Positions 1-7,548 of a stretch of 64,000 nucleotides of DNA are shown here, piece after piece. This DNA comes from JAUUZQ01 sp964538375 (GTDB lineage: Bacteria; Bacteroidota; Bacteroidia; Bacteroidales; GCA-2748055), in NCBI GenBank assembly GCA_964538375.1, contig CAZIFQ010000013.1:1-64000 (forward strand). Reading direction: 5' to 3'. Under the pieces are notes generated by a model. That model made no database searches. It was not told where the DNA came from and saw only the letters and a list, made by a program, of their open reading frames with translations. A program made the position numbers and the translations under genes. Numbering within the stretch: the first letter of the stretch is position 1; each line of letters begins with the position of its first letter.

Positions 1-1
1 T

Positions 2-85
2 ATTGATGAAGATAATGAAGAGGAACTAACTACTGAAAGACTAGAAAAATGGATTTCCATATTAAAGCTTGATTTTGAGTTTTGA
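2..85 (+). CDS. 3' end of an unidentified gene entering from the left
   Basis: An open frame runs in from the window edge and stops with TGA at 83-85. The 27 visible residues are acidic and end in KLDFEF. Nothing identifies the family. The last 25 bases are part of a 42-base sequence repeated at 3209-3250, so the tail itself is duplicated. It could be a real gene end or another fragment of the accessory region. Confidence 0.35.
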   Translation: MDEDNEEELTTERLEKWISILKLDFEF

Positions 86-102
86 TAGATTCATTCACCT
101 TT
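61..102 (+). repeat. Dispersed repeat R1, copy 1 (42 bp)
   Basis: This stretch matches 3209-3250 at 41 of 42 positions, the single difference being C versus T at position 96. It covers the last codons (KLDFEF, stop) of the incoming reading frame and the bases just after. A TTTG followed 18 bases later by CACCTTT/TACCTTT resembles a weak promoter in both copies. Confidence 0.8.
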
Positions 103-176
103 ATAGCAATTCATTCTTAATGAATGAATTAACACATCTTCGCCAAAGGCTACGGCCGACGGTGAAATCTACGATT

Positions 177-299
177 TTCAAAGAAAGTCAAACCGGACTA
201 AGTAACAAAAAGTGGGATACAGCTATAAAAGGGTTAGCCAAAAACAGAATTGCAAAGGTGGAGAAGAACGATGAGTGCTTGTTTGTGGGCCTGGTGTAA
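177..299 (+). pseudogene. LysS tail relic A
   Basis: The frame translates to a 40-residue tail containing GLSNKKWDTAIKGL and KVEKND, ending in TAA at 297-299. It resembles the winged-helix-like C-terminal extension I associate with lysyl-tRNA synthetases of Bacteroidota; that attribution is from memory. No start codon or upstream synthetase body is present. The same GLSNKKW..TAIKGL block recurs in relic B at 1062-1109. It reads as the displaced 3' end of a lysS copy. Confidence 0.55.
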
Positions 300-452
300 A
301 AAAAGGCGTTAGGTGCAAAGCGCAAGGATTGAGGATTGAGGCTTAAGGCGCAACGCATGAAGAAATAAAGTACAAGGGTACAATATTTTATCAGACAGGT
401 CTTTTTTGTAACTTGCATGACGAATGAATCTATTAATTCATAACATCATTTT
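300..452. other. Intergenic region with a candidate -7 element
   Basis: Low-complexity, partly repeated sequence (GGATTGAGGATTGAGG around 326-341) is followed by TGTAACTTGC at 409-418. The TAACTTG there matches the -7 element of other promoters in this window, and initiation just downstream would leave a leader of about 30 bases before the gene at 453. No good -33 TTG is visible at the right distance. Confidence 0.35.
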
Positions 453-1004
453 ATGAATTTACATTTATCCAATACTATTTACAGGAACATCCTGATACAA
501 TGGATATCAAAAAAGCTTTTTCTTTTTGGATTTATTGTAGCATTAATCCTATTTTTCAACAGTTCTCCTTTAAGAGCAATGCCTGTTGAAGAGATACCAA
601 TATTCACTGAAGTTTACAATCCTGGAATAGAATCGGATACTGTGAAATGCAACACCTGTTCTGATCCGGGAAAAAACATTGTTTCGGTTGATATCCTGAT
701 TATGTATCCCGCTTTAGGGTATAGCCGTATTATTCAACTTTCAGAAAAAACCGGCATAGTCGTCTATGGAAGCATTACACCCTATTTCGATTTTATTATT
801 GACCTGGGGGTTGCCCTTACATTTGGAAAAAATCATCACTATTTTGAACCTGGTGGAGGATACCTCTTAAGTGAGGATAATATTTATATTAAGGCTGGCT
901 ACAGGTACCAGGGTCAAAGAGGATTTGTTTTCAGAATAGCCCCGGGATATCTCGTAACAGAAAATGTTCCCTGGTGGACTGCCAGTTTTGGATTTGCATT
1001 CTAA
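453..1004 (+). CDS. Small outer-membrane beta-barrel-like protein
   Basis: This 183-residue protein has a long basic N-region and a hydrophobic segment (about residues 22-40) ending near an SPLRAMP cleavage-like site, so it is probably exported. The rest alternates hydrophobic and polar residues with many Gly and aromatic residues and ends in Phe-Gly-Phe-Ala-Phe; a terminal Phe is typical of outer-membrane barrels. A truncated relative may lie on the minus strand at 5648-6020. There is a CNTC pair near residues 66-69. LysS relic B starts 37 bases after its stop. No specific function can be given. Confidence 0.6.
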   Translation: MNLHLSNTIYRNILIQWISKKLFLFGFIVALILFFNSSPLRAMPVEEIPIFTEVYNPGIESDTVKCNTCSDPGKNIVSVDILIMYPALGYSRIIQLSEKTGIVVYGSITPYFDFIIDLGVALTFGKNHHYFEPGGGYLLSEDNIYIKAGYRYQGQRGFVFRIAPGYLVTENVPWWTASFGFAF

Positions 1005-1040
1005 GTGATTTTTTTTTATTTGATGGTGAGATGCATCTGA

Positions 1041-1181
1041 AACCTGGATGAATTAAAAGGACAAACCGGGTTGAGTAATAAGAAGTGGGAAACGGCTATC
1101 AAGGGGCTTCGGAGGACGAATAAGAATAAGTTGGAGTTGGGCGGGTTGAGTCCGGAAGTGGTTGCGGGGTGGATAAGCTAA
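1041..1181 (+). pseudogene. LysS tail relic B (chimeric)
   Basis: The frame is open from just after a TGA at 1038-1040 to TAA at 1179-1181, with no start codon. Its first half (DELKGQTGLSNKKWETAIKG) matches relics A and C; its second half (NKNKLELGGLSPEVVAGWIS) matches relics D and E. One uninterrupted frame therefore joins the two tail types, which suggests recombination or deletion between tails rather than simple decay. It follows the barrel gene by 37 bases. Confidence 0.6.
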
Positions 1182-1262
1182 GACCGGGAGACAAGGTAAC
1201 TTGGAGATGGGAAGCATATCACAACTCTAAGTACTCCAGGCACTTTAGGCACTCCATAATAA

Positions 1263-1315
1263 GCCTCTTTAGCTCAGTCGGTAGAGCAGCTCATTCGTAA
1301 TGAATGGGTTATGGG
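1263..1315 (+). pseudogene. tRNA-Thr (CGT) 5' half remnant
   Basis: The stretch has the acceptor 5' strand GCCTCTT, a complete D-arm (GCTC..AGTCGGTA..GAGC) and an anticodon arm with loop TTCGTAA, giving anticodon CGT for threonine. The 3' half is missing: there is no TTCRA T-loop, and AAGAGGC, needed to pair with the acceptor, does not follow. The anticodon stem already has a C-A mismatch. This is a truncated, inactive tRNA fragment. Confidence 0.75.
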
Positions 1316-1383
1316 CCTATGTATTATTTAAGGAGGAAATGAAACTTGCAATATCTAATTAATATCTGTCTATCTAAAAGTTC

Positions 1384-1414
1384 TTGACTTTGGGGTTTTG
1401 AGGTTGTATTTTTA
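1384..1414 (+). promoter_or_regulatory. Promoter of the beta-lactamase-like gene
   Basis: TTG at 1384-1386 is followed after exactly 20 bases by TATTTTTA at 1407, fitting the Bacteroidetes -33/-7 pattern. Initiation near 1418 gives a leader of about 20 bases before ATG 1438. CTGTCTATC lies just upstream, at the same distance from TTGAC as in the promoter at 13205. Confidence 0.6.
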
Positions 1415-1437
1415 CATACCTTCCCAAACACAATACA

Positions 1438-2508
1438 ATGAAAAAATACTATTTGACACTGACTATTCTGATTTTATTAGCAGGGTTTTCTTGCAAAAGA
1501 AATAATAAGTTAGAAGCTGAATTAGAAGATATAATGTTTGAATTTATTGAGGAAAGCGTTGCCCCAGGAATGGGATTGGGCTATTTTTCAGAAAAGACCG
1601 GGACGATACTGTTAGCAGTTGGTAAAGCTGATGTTGAAAACAATATACCTATAGAAATAGGAAGTAATTATCCCATCCAGAGTACAACGAAAATGTTTAT
1701 GTCTATCCTGACGCTTCAATTGATAGAAGAAGATAAACTCGAGCTGGAATCGACCATTGATGAATGGATAGATTATGTTCCAAACAATAGTAAAATTACT
1801 ATCAGGCATTTGCTGACACATACCAGCGGCTTGAATTATTATTTGAATAATTCAGAATTCATAGATGAGTATTTCTCAGGAAGAGAAAATAAATATACAC
1901 GAAATGATCTCATTCGCGCGGGATTGGAGGTTTCTCATGACAAGGAAATTGGGAATTGGGAATATTCAAATACCAACTATTTAATACTGGCGAATATTAT
2001 TGAAACAATTACACAACAATCCATATTCAAGGCATTGGAACAGCGCATATTTCGTCCTGCTGAAATGAATCACACCTATTTCAAGCCCGGAATTACAGGT
2101 GATACAACCAGCATAATCAAATGCTATCGTTTTGGTGAATCAATTGACTTAGAAAAATGGAATTATTTAGCCAATACGGGAGGAGGAATAGTATCGACCA
2201 TAAAAGATATGTTGAAGTTCGCCCATTGGATAATGGACAATAATTATCACCTCCTAATGGCAGCAGAATCAGAATTGACTAACCGATCCGATTCAGGCGC
2301 ATATGGACTGGGTATCGAAATAGGAAATGAAATGTATTGTATACCAATGATGGGGCATTCAGGAGGTAATCCAGGGCTCATTCATTTTTTTTCTTTTTCA
2401 AAAGAAACCGGCGAAATCATTGTATACTATTTGAATGAAGGACGAGCAGGAAAACCGTTTGGCAAATTCATGAAGGATCTGGACGAAATTCTTCAGAGAT
2501 ACAGATGA
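1438..2508 (+). CDS. Serine beta-lactamase-family lipoprotein (class C / esterase-like)
   Basis: A 356-residue protein with a lipobox (LLAGFSC, Cys19), so probably a lipoprotein. It carries the three motifs of the class C beta-lactamase / DD-peptidase / EstB family: SxxK (STTK, Ser82 and Lys85), YxN (YSN, Tyr176) and HSGG (around His307). Members hydrolyse beta-lactams, peptidoglycan peptides or small esters, and sequence alone does not say which. The length and motif spacing fit a complete enzyme. It is a solo gene with its own promoter; a lysS-tail relic begins within 100 bases of its stop codon. Confidence 0.85.
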   Translation: MKKYYLTLTILILLAGFSCKRNNKLEAELEDIMFEFIEESVAPGMGLGYFSEKTGTILLAVGKADVENNIPIEIGSNYPIQSTTKMFMSILTLQLIEEDKLELESTIDEWIDYVPNNSKITIRHLLTHTSGLNYYLNNSEFIDEYFSGRENKYTRNDLIRAGLEVSHDKEIGNWEYSNTNYLILANIIETITQQSIFKALEQRIFRPAEMNHTYFKPGITGDTTSIIKCYRFGESIDLEKWNYLANTGGGIVSTIKDMLKFAHWIMDNNYHLLMAAESELTNRSDSGAYGLGIEIGNEMYCIPMMGHSGGNPGLIHFFSFSKETGEIIVYYLNEGRAGKPFGKFMKDLDEILQRYR

Positions 2509-2536
2509 TGTGAATGACCTGAACATTGTCCCTTAC

Positions 2537-2629
2537 TTGTCCCAGCCCCTCCCTTAACCTTGTCCCAACCCAATCACTATATTTGAGTTATCCCTGGATC
2601 ATCTCATGTTTCCCGCAGATGAAGCCGGA
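2537..2629 (+). repeat. Dispersed repeat R2, copy 1 (93 bp)
   Basis: This 93-base stretch aligns without gaps to 7093-7185. The first two thirds are clearly related, and the last 31 bases, which encode ISCFPQMKPE, are identical. Both copies contain a TAnnTTTG box at the same offset (2578-2585 here). The part before FPQM does not look like LysS, so the repeat is a fixed leader joined to a LysS tail. Confidence 0.8.
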
Positions 2630-2735
2630 GGCAAGTAAAAAGGAGGAGTCTGCAGCTATTGAATTGACTGATGAGGAAAAGGTAGTTATGGATTTATTGA
2701 AAGATAACTCACCTGTTGACCTGAATGAGTTGTAA
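2604..2735 (+). pseudogene. LysS tail relic C
   Basis: The frame reads FPQMKPE from 2610, then an acidic linker and LTDEEKVVMDLLKDNSPVDL, and stops at 2733-2735 just where relic B continues (NLDELKGQTGLS). FPQMKPE corresponds to the conserved FPQMRPE block at the end of the bacterial LysRS catalytic domain. An open frame with an apparent TTG start at 2526 covers it, but I regard that as chance extension through repeat R2. It begins within 20-100 bases of the preceding stop codon. Confidence 0.6.
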
Positions 2736-3371
2736 TGTAAAGAATATCTTAACTTGCAAGGAAGATTTGTCTTCTTGAAATTAAAATTTACAATTGGATG
2801 TAGATGAAGACGGGAATGAAGTCATTGTTTTCGACGCTAAGGAAATGCTGATAACGCATATTTCTGTATAGTTCAGCTGATTGTCTGAAAAATTATTGAT
2901 TTATATGCTTGGTCTCATAATTGGATATTATAGAAATCTTCATAATCTGGTAACATACCTTTTAAACTTCAAAATACTACTTTGTTAGATGCTGAAAAAT
3001 GGGTATTTTTAAAATCGAAAAGGCATTTGTCCAATAAAGTAGGGGCTAAGTCAATATAAAAATCATCAATTTTAATTATTCGTTTAATTCTAACATTATG
3101 AAACCCTCATCAATAAGTAAAAAAATTCAGAGTCGCAAATACAAAAGAAGATGAATATATTAATCCAAAACCAATTCTCTAGCGATGAGGGTTACTCATA
3201 TAGGTTTGATTAAAGCTTGATTTTGAGTTTTGATAGATTCATTTACCTTTTTTATGACATAAAGCTGATTAACAAAAGATTAAGCATCAACACATTCTAT
3301 ATCACAGTCATAAACCAATACATTCTCTTTGTTTGATTAAGAATCAATCATTTCAATTTCTTACCTCCCTT
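2736..3371. other. Gene-poor stretch with fragments and an inverted repeat
   Basis: No convincing gene. Two short frames look like decayed coding sequence: 2796-2870 (LDVDEDGNEVIVFDAKEM) and about 2983-3060 (LLDAEKWVFLKSKRHLSNK), neither recognised. AACCCTCATC at 3102-3111 is a perfect inverted match to GATGAGGGTT at 3184-3193, a possible remnant of a small element. Repeat R1 copy 2 lies at 3209-3250. Confidence 0.4.
3209..3250 (+). repeat. Dispersed repeat R1, copy 2 (42 bp)
   Basis: Matches 61-102 at 41 of 42 positions, including the codons for KLDFEF and the stop. Upstream of this copy the frame closes after one codon, so here the gene body is absent and only the tail survives. Confidence 0.8.
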
Positions 3372-3401
3372 TTTGCAATTAAACAGCAATTTTATAATTT
3401 G
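3372..3401 (+). promoter_or_regulatory. Promoter of the ECF sigma operon
   Basis: TTTG at 3372-3375 is followed after 19 bases by TAATTTG at 3395-3401, a good match to the Bacteroidetes sigma-A pattern. The first codon of the sigma gene lies about 105 bases downstream. Confidence 0.5.
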
Positions 3402-3506
3402 GAGTACTTGGAAAAAGGGTTCTGCGTAATTTTAATGCTCATAAGAACCAATTTCAAATTTTACTTCCTCGTTCAAAATACGTAATAGATGTAAGAAGCA
3501 ATTGCA

Positions 3507-4049
3507 TTGAAAACAAAAGAGCTCATTATTAAGTGTCAGAATGGCGACCAAGCTGCGTTCAGTCTCCTCTTTGAAGAATTTTCAGACATAGTCTTTTCTA
3601 TGGCATTCAGAATAGTAAACAAAGAGGATGAAGCTTCTGACATAGTACAGGAAACATTTATAAGTGTTTGGGAAAATATTCGAAAAATAGATCCGGACCG
3701 CGAATTCAAAAACTGGATAATACGAATTGCCGTAAACAAATGTTATGACCTACTCAGAAAAAGTAATTATAAGAATCAAGCTATAAATAACGATTTTATT
3801 CTCGCACAAATTCTGTCAGAAGAGAATACTCCTGAAGAGCAACTTAACAACAAGGAAATTGGCGACATAATATCTCTTATTGCACAAGAATTAAGTCCTA
3901 AGCAAAAGCTCGTTTTTGTCCTTTCAGAACTGGAAGAATATACTCAGGATGAAATTGCAGATATGACTGGGATGAATAAAAGTTCGATAAAAAGTAACCT
4001 GAACCTGGCACGAAGAAGAATTGGCCAGCAGATTGAAAAATATTTATAA
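3507..4049 (+). CDS. ECF RNA polymerase sigma factor
   Basis: A 180-residue protein of the sigma-70 ECF group. Region 2 spans about residues 8-75, with the conserved DEASDIVQETFISVWENI helix; region 4 spans about 115-175, with the helix-turn-helix QDEIADMTGMNKSSIKSNL. It would bind core RNA polymerase and redirect it to a small regulon. The start is TTG at 3507, since no ATG fits and the N-terminus aligns with the family (KELIIKCQNGDQAAF). It is followed one base later by a single-pass membrane protein, the normal arrangement for a sigma factor and its anti-sigma factor. Confidence 0.9.
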   Translation: MKTKELIIKCQNGDQAAFSLLFEEFSDIVFSMAFRIVNKEDEASDIVQETFISVWENIRKIDPDREFKNWIIRIAVNKCYDLLRKSNYKNQAINNDFILAQILSEENTPEEQLNNKEIGDIISLIAQELSPKQKLVFVLSELEEYTQDEIADMTGMNKSSIKSNLNLARRRIGQQIEKYL

Positions 4050-4050
4050 A

Positions 4051-4575
4051 ATGAATAGAGAAGATACATACAAAAAGCTTACTCGCAAATTGAGGGAAAG
4101 CAATGTAAAATTTGCGAAAAAGGAAGAGATAGGGCAGAAAGTATTATCACAGATTTCAGAGGGCAGAGACACGAAAAAAATACTCCTGAAGTCTTTCTAT
4201 AGCTGGACTGAAGTGAAGTGGCTCAGGTGGTCCATTTCAACAGCAGCAGTTTTGTTTATTGCCATATTCTTCTCTCAACAAGTATTAATCTCTGCACGAC
4301 TTTCAAAACTTGAAGGACAACTCGTAAAAACTGAAAACAATGTTCAATCCGGAGAAAAGTCTATTCCTCCTTCCCATCGGCTTATCATGAATCTCATTTC
4401 CGACCGGAAATTTGATAGTGTAACTGTTTCAAAAGAAGACCTGGAAGACCTTTTTAAAGAATACATGAATCTTCAGGAAGAAATTGAAGATTTGAAGAAT
4501 GGTGCTGATTTAAAGCATTTTATGGATTCGGTAAAAGAAAATCCAGTTTCGCCTAAAACAAATAAAAATTTGTAA
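4051..4575 (+). CDS. Putative anti-sigma factor (single-pass membrane protein)
   Basis: The ATG at 4051 is one base after the sigma stop codon; the 10 extra codons of the longer open frame overlap the sigma gene and are unlikely. The 174-residue product has a basic cytosolic N-terminal part of about 60 residues, one membrane segment (WSISTAAVLFIAIFFSQQVL, about 62-82) and a periplasmic region with coiled-coil-like heptads. There is no clear zinc-binding HxxxCxxC, so this is not a classic ZAS-type anti-sigma. The role is inferred from gene order and topology. Confidence 0.65.
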   Translation: MNREDTYKKLTRKLRESNVKFAKKEEIGQKVLSQISEGRDTKKILLKSFYSWTEVKWLRWSISTAAVLFIAIFFSQQVLISARLSKLEGQLVKTENNVQSGEKSIPPSHRLIMNLISDRKFDSVTVSKEDLEDLFKEYMNLQEEIEDLKNGADLKHFMDSVKENPVSPKTNKNL

Positions 4576-4576
4576 A

Positions 4577-5650
4577 ATGAAAAAGAGAAGCTTTTCAATC
4601 GTCATAGTACTAACTTTTATATTTCTGTTTTCATGCGGTGAATATAAAACCAGAGTTAGTAATAAAGTCCACAAAGATGGTTCGGTTACACGTACTGTTG
4701 TGATGACTAAAGAAGACAATGAGGAATTTAGTGCGGATGGATATCTGGTCCCTGTAGATTCAACCTGGGATATTACTTATTCAATAGAGCTTGGTGAGGA
4801 TGCTGATACAAGCCTCTGGATTCTTACTGCAGAAAAGCATTTTGAAAACGTGGATCAGATCAATGCAGAATATGAAGCGGACTCCGGGCAAAACAAAGGC
4901 ATGACACGATATGCAGAATTTGCAAAGAAATACAGATGGTTTTACACTGAATATCGCTATGCAGAAACCGTCGAAAGCATCCTGGATGTGGAGTGTGCTC
5001 CTGACAGCTTTTTAAACCCTGAAGAATTGAAGCACTTCTACCTTCCGGTATCTATCTCTGATAATCTCAAAAATGGCAGCGACAGTCTTAAATATAGAGA
5101 ACTTGAAAAGGAAATTGAGTCGAAAACAGAAGCCTGGCTCTGGACTGGCCTTGTTAAACAATGGATCTTGAATTTGCACGCCTTAGCCTCAGAAAACAAA
5201 AACTATACTCTAACTCTTAAAGAATTGCAGTCCAAAGAAGATCAGTTTCTTTCCAACCTGGAAAAGTACGGTGAATACGATGATTTTCTTCCAGACTCTA
5301 TTGTAAAATACGTAATGGGAATAGAATTCCTTGAAGATTTTGATTTGGAGATTGATAGTGCCACTGAGATGTTTGAATCAAAGTTTGGAGAATTCATTGA
5401 AGCAATTCATTACGAACTTGAGATTTGTATGCCTGGAAAACTGACGGAATCAAATGGTTTTATCGCAACAAATGAAGAGTTGACTGATAATAAAAACCTA
5501 TTATGGTCTGTGTCTGGAGAATACTTCTTCGCTCAGGATTATGTTATGTGGGCCGAATCCAGAGAAAATAATATATACGCCTGGATCATTTCGGCGCTAT
5601 TTGTCCTCTTCGTTGCAATAGGTTTGCTCTTACGAAAAAGAAAAACCTAG
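4577..5650 (+). CDS. Lipoprotein with a C-terminal membrane anchor, third gene of the sigma operon
   Basis: The start codon follows the upstream stop by one base, so the three genes are almost certainly co-transcribed. The 357-residue product begins with a lipobox (IFLFSC, Cys20) and ends with a membrane helix (AWIISALFVLFVAIGLLL, about 334-351) followed by RKRK. The middle is acidic and rich in Asp/Glu and aromatic residues, with no family I recognise. Being anchored at both ends would suit a periplasmic sensor feeding the sigma / anti-sigma pair, but that is inference. Confidence 0.7.
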   Translation: MKKRSFSIVIVLTFIFLFSCGEYKTRVSNKVHKDGSVTRTVVMTKEDNEEFSADGYLVPVDSTWDITYSIELGEDADTSLWILTAEKHFENVDQINAEYEADSGQNKGMTRYAEFAKKYRWFYTEYRYAETVESILDVECAPDSFLNPEELKHFYLPVSISDNLKNGSDSLKYRELEKEIESKTEAWLWTGLVKQWILNLHALASENKNYTLTLKELQSKEDQFLSNLEKYGEYDDFLPDSIVKYVMGIEFLEDFDLEIDSATEMFESKFGEFIEAIHYELEICMPGKLTESNGFIATNEELTDNKNLLWSVSGEYFFAQDYVMWAESRENNIYAWIISALFVLFVAIGLLLRKRKT

Positions 5651-6020
5651 GATTTAAAAAGAATATCCAGCGTTTCTTTCTTATACGTTCTGGTGATAGG
5701 TAATTCCCTTCCGGCAATGGTATTATATTCCCTGGTATGGCTTTCCATCTCATTCCTGTTAATAATGTAGGATCGGGGAAATACTTGATTCCAACGCCAG
5801 CACTTACTATTCCAATCCCAATTTCGGTGCTATATTTATATGACAATATCCGTTCATAAGTTACTCCAAATAGTGGTGTCGTGCCTGCTACGTTTAAAGA
5901 GACAGCATTCAATCCTAAACCCAGCGATAAATCACTTAATTTATTTTTTGGATTGACAGATGTAAAATAAATCGTTCCAGGAATGCTGAATATTTCTTCT
6001 TCATCTATACTAGTCAATCT
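5648..6020 (-). pseudogene. Truncated outer-membrane barrel protein
   Basis: The minus-strand frame gives an alternating, Gly-rich pattern (LSLGLGLNAVSLNV, STEIGIGIVSAGVGIKYF) like the middle of a small outer-membrane barrel, similar in style to the protein at 453-1004. There is no signal peptide in frame and the apparent start lies inside the neighbouring gene. The frame would also run 65 bases into the convergent lipoprotein gene. It starts just downstream of the lipoprotein at 6010-6741, so it may once have been the second gene of that pair. Confidence 0.45.
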
Positions 6021-6741
6021 GACCATCCAAGTCCAAATCCAAACCAATATTTGATGCGCTCTCAAGATTCTCAATAATTATATTGAGTAGTTCATTGTTC
6101 GAATCCATATTCATCCGGATAACACTATCCTGGTCAACAGCTGCCGTGCTCAAATCCAATGAATTGAATAATAAATTAATGTCTGTCAAAACCCAAATTT
6201 GGTTAAACTTATTTTGTGCAATTACAAAACCATCCGGGTTAATAAATTCTATATGAGCATGACCAGAATACTTACACTCAAAACTAATCTCATGATCATT
6301 GAATAAGGCCTTTCCAAACATATAAAAACAAATACTGTCTCCAACTCCATTTAATATCCTTGCATCAATACAATTATACAGACCGGGCTTAATATCAATA
6401 ATATCTATACTTGGCTCACTCGTACCCTGTAATAAGTCTATTTTATAGGGTCCATAAATTGATTCAGCGTAGATTTCCATGTTCTCCCAGTAGGCAATTG
6501 AATCTTCTATATTCTCAAATCCATAAGCTTCTTCAGGGATCGTTTTTTCAATAGTGATAGTTTCTATTACCATTGACATGGTATCAACTTGGTATTCACT
6601 GATAAGGTGTGATTTCTTTTGATTTAGATCTGAGTTGAATGCTTTAAAGATCAGCAATGCATCTGTTGGGCCTTTCTCACATGAGAATAAACCTGCGATT
6701 AAAAGAACAAATACTATTAGAACATTTGGTCGACTATTCAT
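6010..6741 (-). CDS. Lipoprotein of unknown function (DUF4382-like)
   Basis: A 243-residue protein starting at ATG 6741 (MNSRPNV); the longer frame adds 11 residues that break up the signal sequence. The lipobox LIAGLFSC predicts surface or periplasmic lipidation. The body has beta-rich repeats, and the C-terminus (LDLDLDGQID) looks like a calcium-binding DxDxDG loop. The resemblance to DUF4382 lipoproteins is general and not certain. The stop is followed directly by a broken barrel fragment on the same strand, suggesting a decayed two-gene unit. Confidence 0.6.
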   Translation of the reverse strand: MNSRPNVLIVFVLLIAGLFSCEKGPTDALLIFKAFNSDLNQKKSHLISEYQVDTMSMVIETITIEKTIPEEAYGFENIEDSIAYWENMEIYAESIYGPYKIDLLQGTSEPSIDIIDIKPGLYNCIDARILNGVGDSICFYMFGKALFNDHEISFECKYSGHAHIEFINPDGFVIAQNKFNQIWVLTDINLLFNSLDLSTAAVDQDSVIRMNMDSNNELLNIIIENLESASNIGLDLDLDGQID

Positions 6742-6841
6742 GATAAAAATTGTTGGTGATTTATTAATAGGCAATTACGTATTCATTAGTTGGTTCCATG
6801 CAAGCTATAATTTAATGCAAAATAATACTAATCATTAAAGA

Positions 6842-7092
6842 TTACCTCCTACTCCTTTGCTTTGTCCCTGTTTTCGCATAAATTGGCTAAACAGAAGGGC
6901 ATGAAAGTACATATGATATTCCACTTTCAAATATGCCTCCAGATTCAAGAAATCCATATAAAATATAATCTACTGTTAATAACAGCATAGATATAAATAT
7001 ACAGCATACAATACAGAAAAAAAAAGATAGCTCTACAAAGAGGCGTAAACTTAGGAAATAGCAATTAAATATCGATCAACTTTGTCACATTT
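6842..7092. other. Intergenic region, little seen
   Basis: AT-rich sequence between the minus-strand lipoprotein and repeat R2 copy 2. On the minus strand AGGAGGTAATCTTTAATG (6835-6852) looks like a strong ribosome-binding site, but it leads only to a seven-codon frame. No gene or RNA is supported. Confidence 0.4.
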
Positions 7093-7185
7093 TTGTCCCA
7101 GTCCCTCCCCCAATCCAAATCTAACACAATCAGTACATTTGTGTTATCCATCCATCATCTCATGTTTCCCGCAGATGAAGCCGGA
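7093..7185 (+). repeat. Dispersed repeat R2, copy 2 (93 bp)
   Basis: Gap-free match to 2537-2629, with the final 31 bases (ISCFPQMKPE) identical and TACATTTG at 7134-7141 in the place of TATATTTG in copy 1. In copy 2 the LysS tail that follows is of the other type. Confidence 0.8.
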
Positions 7186-7410
7186 AGTCAGTAGGCAGTT
7201 GGCAGTAAGCAGGAGTACACAGCGTTGGGGATACCGGAAGAATGGGTAGAGCCGCTACAGAAGTTGGGGTATATTACTATTGAGAAGTTGAAAGAGGTGG
7301 AGAAACCGGGTAAATTAGCCAATGATCTGAACGGTTATAAGAAAAAGAATAAGTTGGCGTTGCAGGGCTTGAGTCCGGAGGTGGTATCTTCCTGGTTGGG
7401 AAAGGTTTAG
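7160..7410 (+). pseudogene. LysS tail relic D (longest)
   Basis: FPQMKPE (from 7166) is followed by a short low-complexity insertion (GTAGGCAGTTGGCAGTAAG) and a frame change. From 7225 to 7410 the frame reads LGIPEEWVEPLQKLGY, KPGKL..DLNGYKKKNKL and GLSPEVVSSWLGK. This closely matches the C-terminal extension of Bacteroides LysRS as I remember it (LGIAEDWVPVLQKVGY..INKKYKLEL). A TTG start at 7225 would make a 61-residue ORF, but I see it as a relic, because the synthetase body is absent. Confidence 0.7.
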
Positions 7411-7437
7411 TTTGGAGATAGTTGAAAAAAGAAACCC

Positions 7438-7462
7438 AGGGTTAAAACTCTGGTTTTTTTTG
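7438..7462 (+). terminator. Rho-independent terminator
   Basis: CCAGGG and CTCTGG pair around a TTAAAA loop and are followed by eight T residues, directly after relic D. It would end any transcript coming through the relic. Confidence 0.6.
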
Positions 7463-7492
7463 TCTCCTATTTGTCTCTCTGACAAGATTTCC

Positions 7493-7522
7493 TTGACTTG
7501 TATTTCAGAACATCGTAAATTG
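7493..7522 (+). promoter_or_regulatory. Promoter of the caspase-like gene; decides its start
   Basis: TTG at 7493-7495, a 20-base spacer, then TAAATTG at 7516-7522. This is the same layout as the promoters at 1384, 13205, 21388 and 32308. Transcription would begin near 7527-7530, after the first ATG (7525), so translation should start at ATG 7549. Confidence 0.6.
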
Positions 7523-7548
7523 CTATGAAATCTACATTCCGTCGGAAA

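Noticed and set aside
1263..1340. Complete tRNA-Thr gene
   Set aside because: The T-arm and 3' acceptor strand cannot be formed from the downstream sequence; only the 5' half is present.
2526..2735. 69-residue ORF as a real gene
   Set aside because: Only a non-ATG start is available, and the whole frame is repeat R2 plus a LysS tail.
3102..3193. Insertion sequence bounded by the 10-base inverted repeat
   Set aside because: The 72 bases between the repeats encode nothing, and no target duplication is visible. It may be a remnant but cannot be called an element.
7225..7410. 61-residue ORF as an independent small protein
   Set aside because: It matches the C-terminal extension of LysRS, has only a TTG start, and is preceded by the FPQMKPE block in another frame. 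A relic explains it better.
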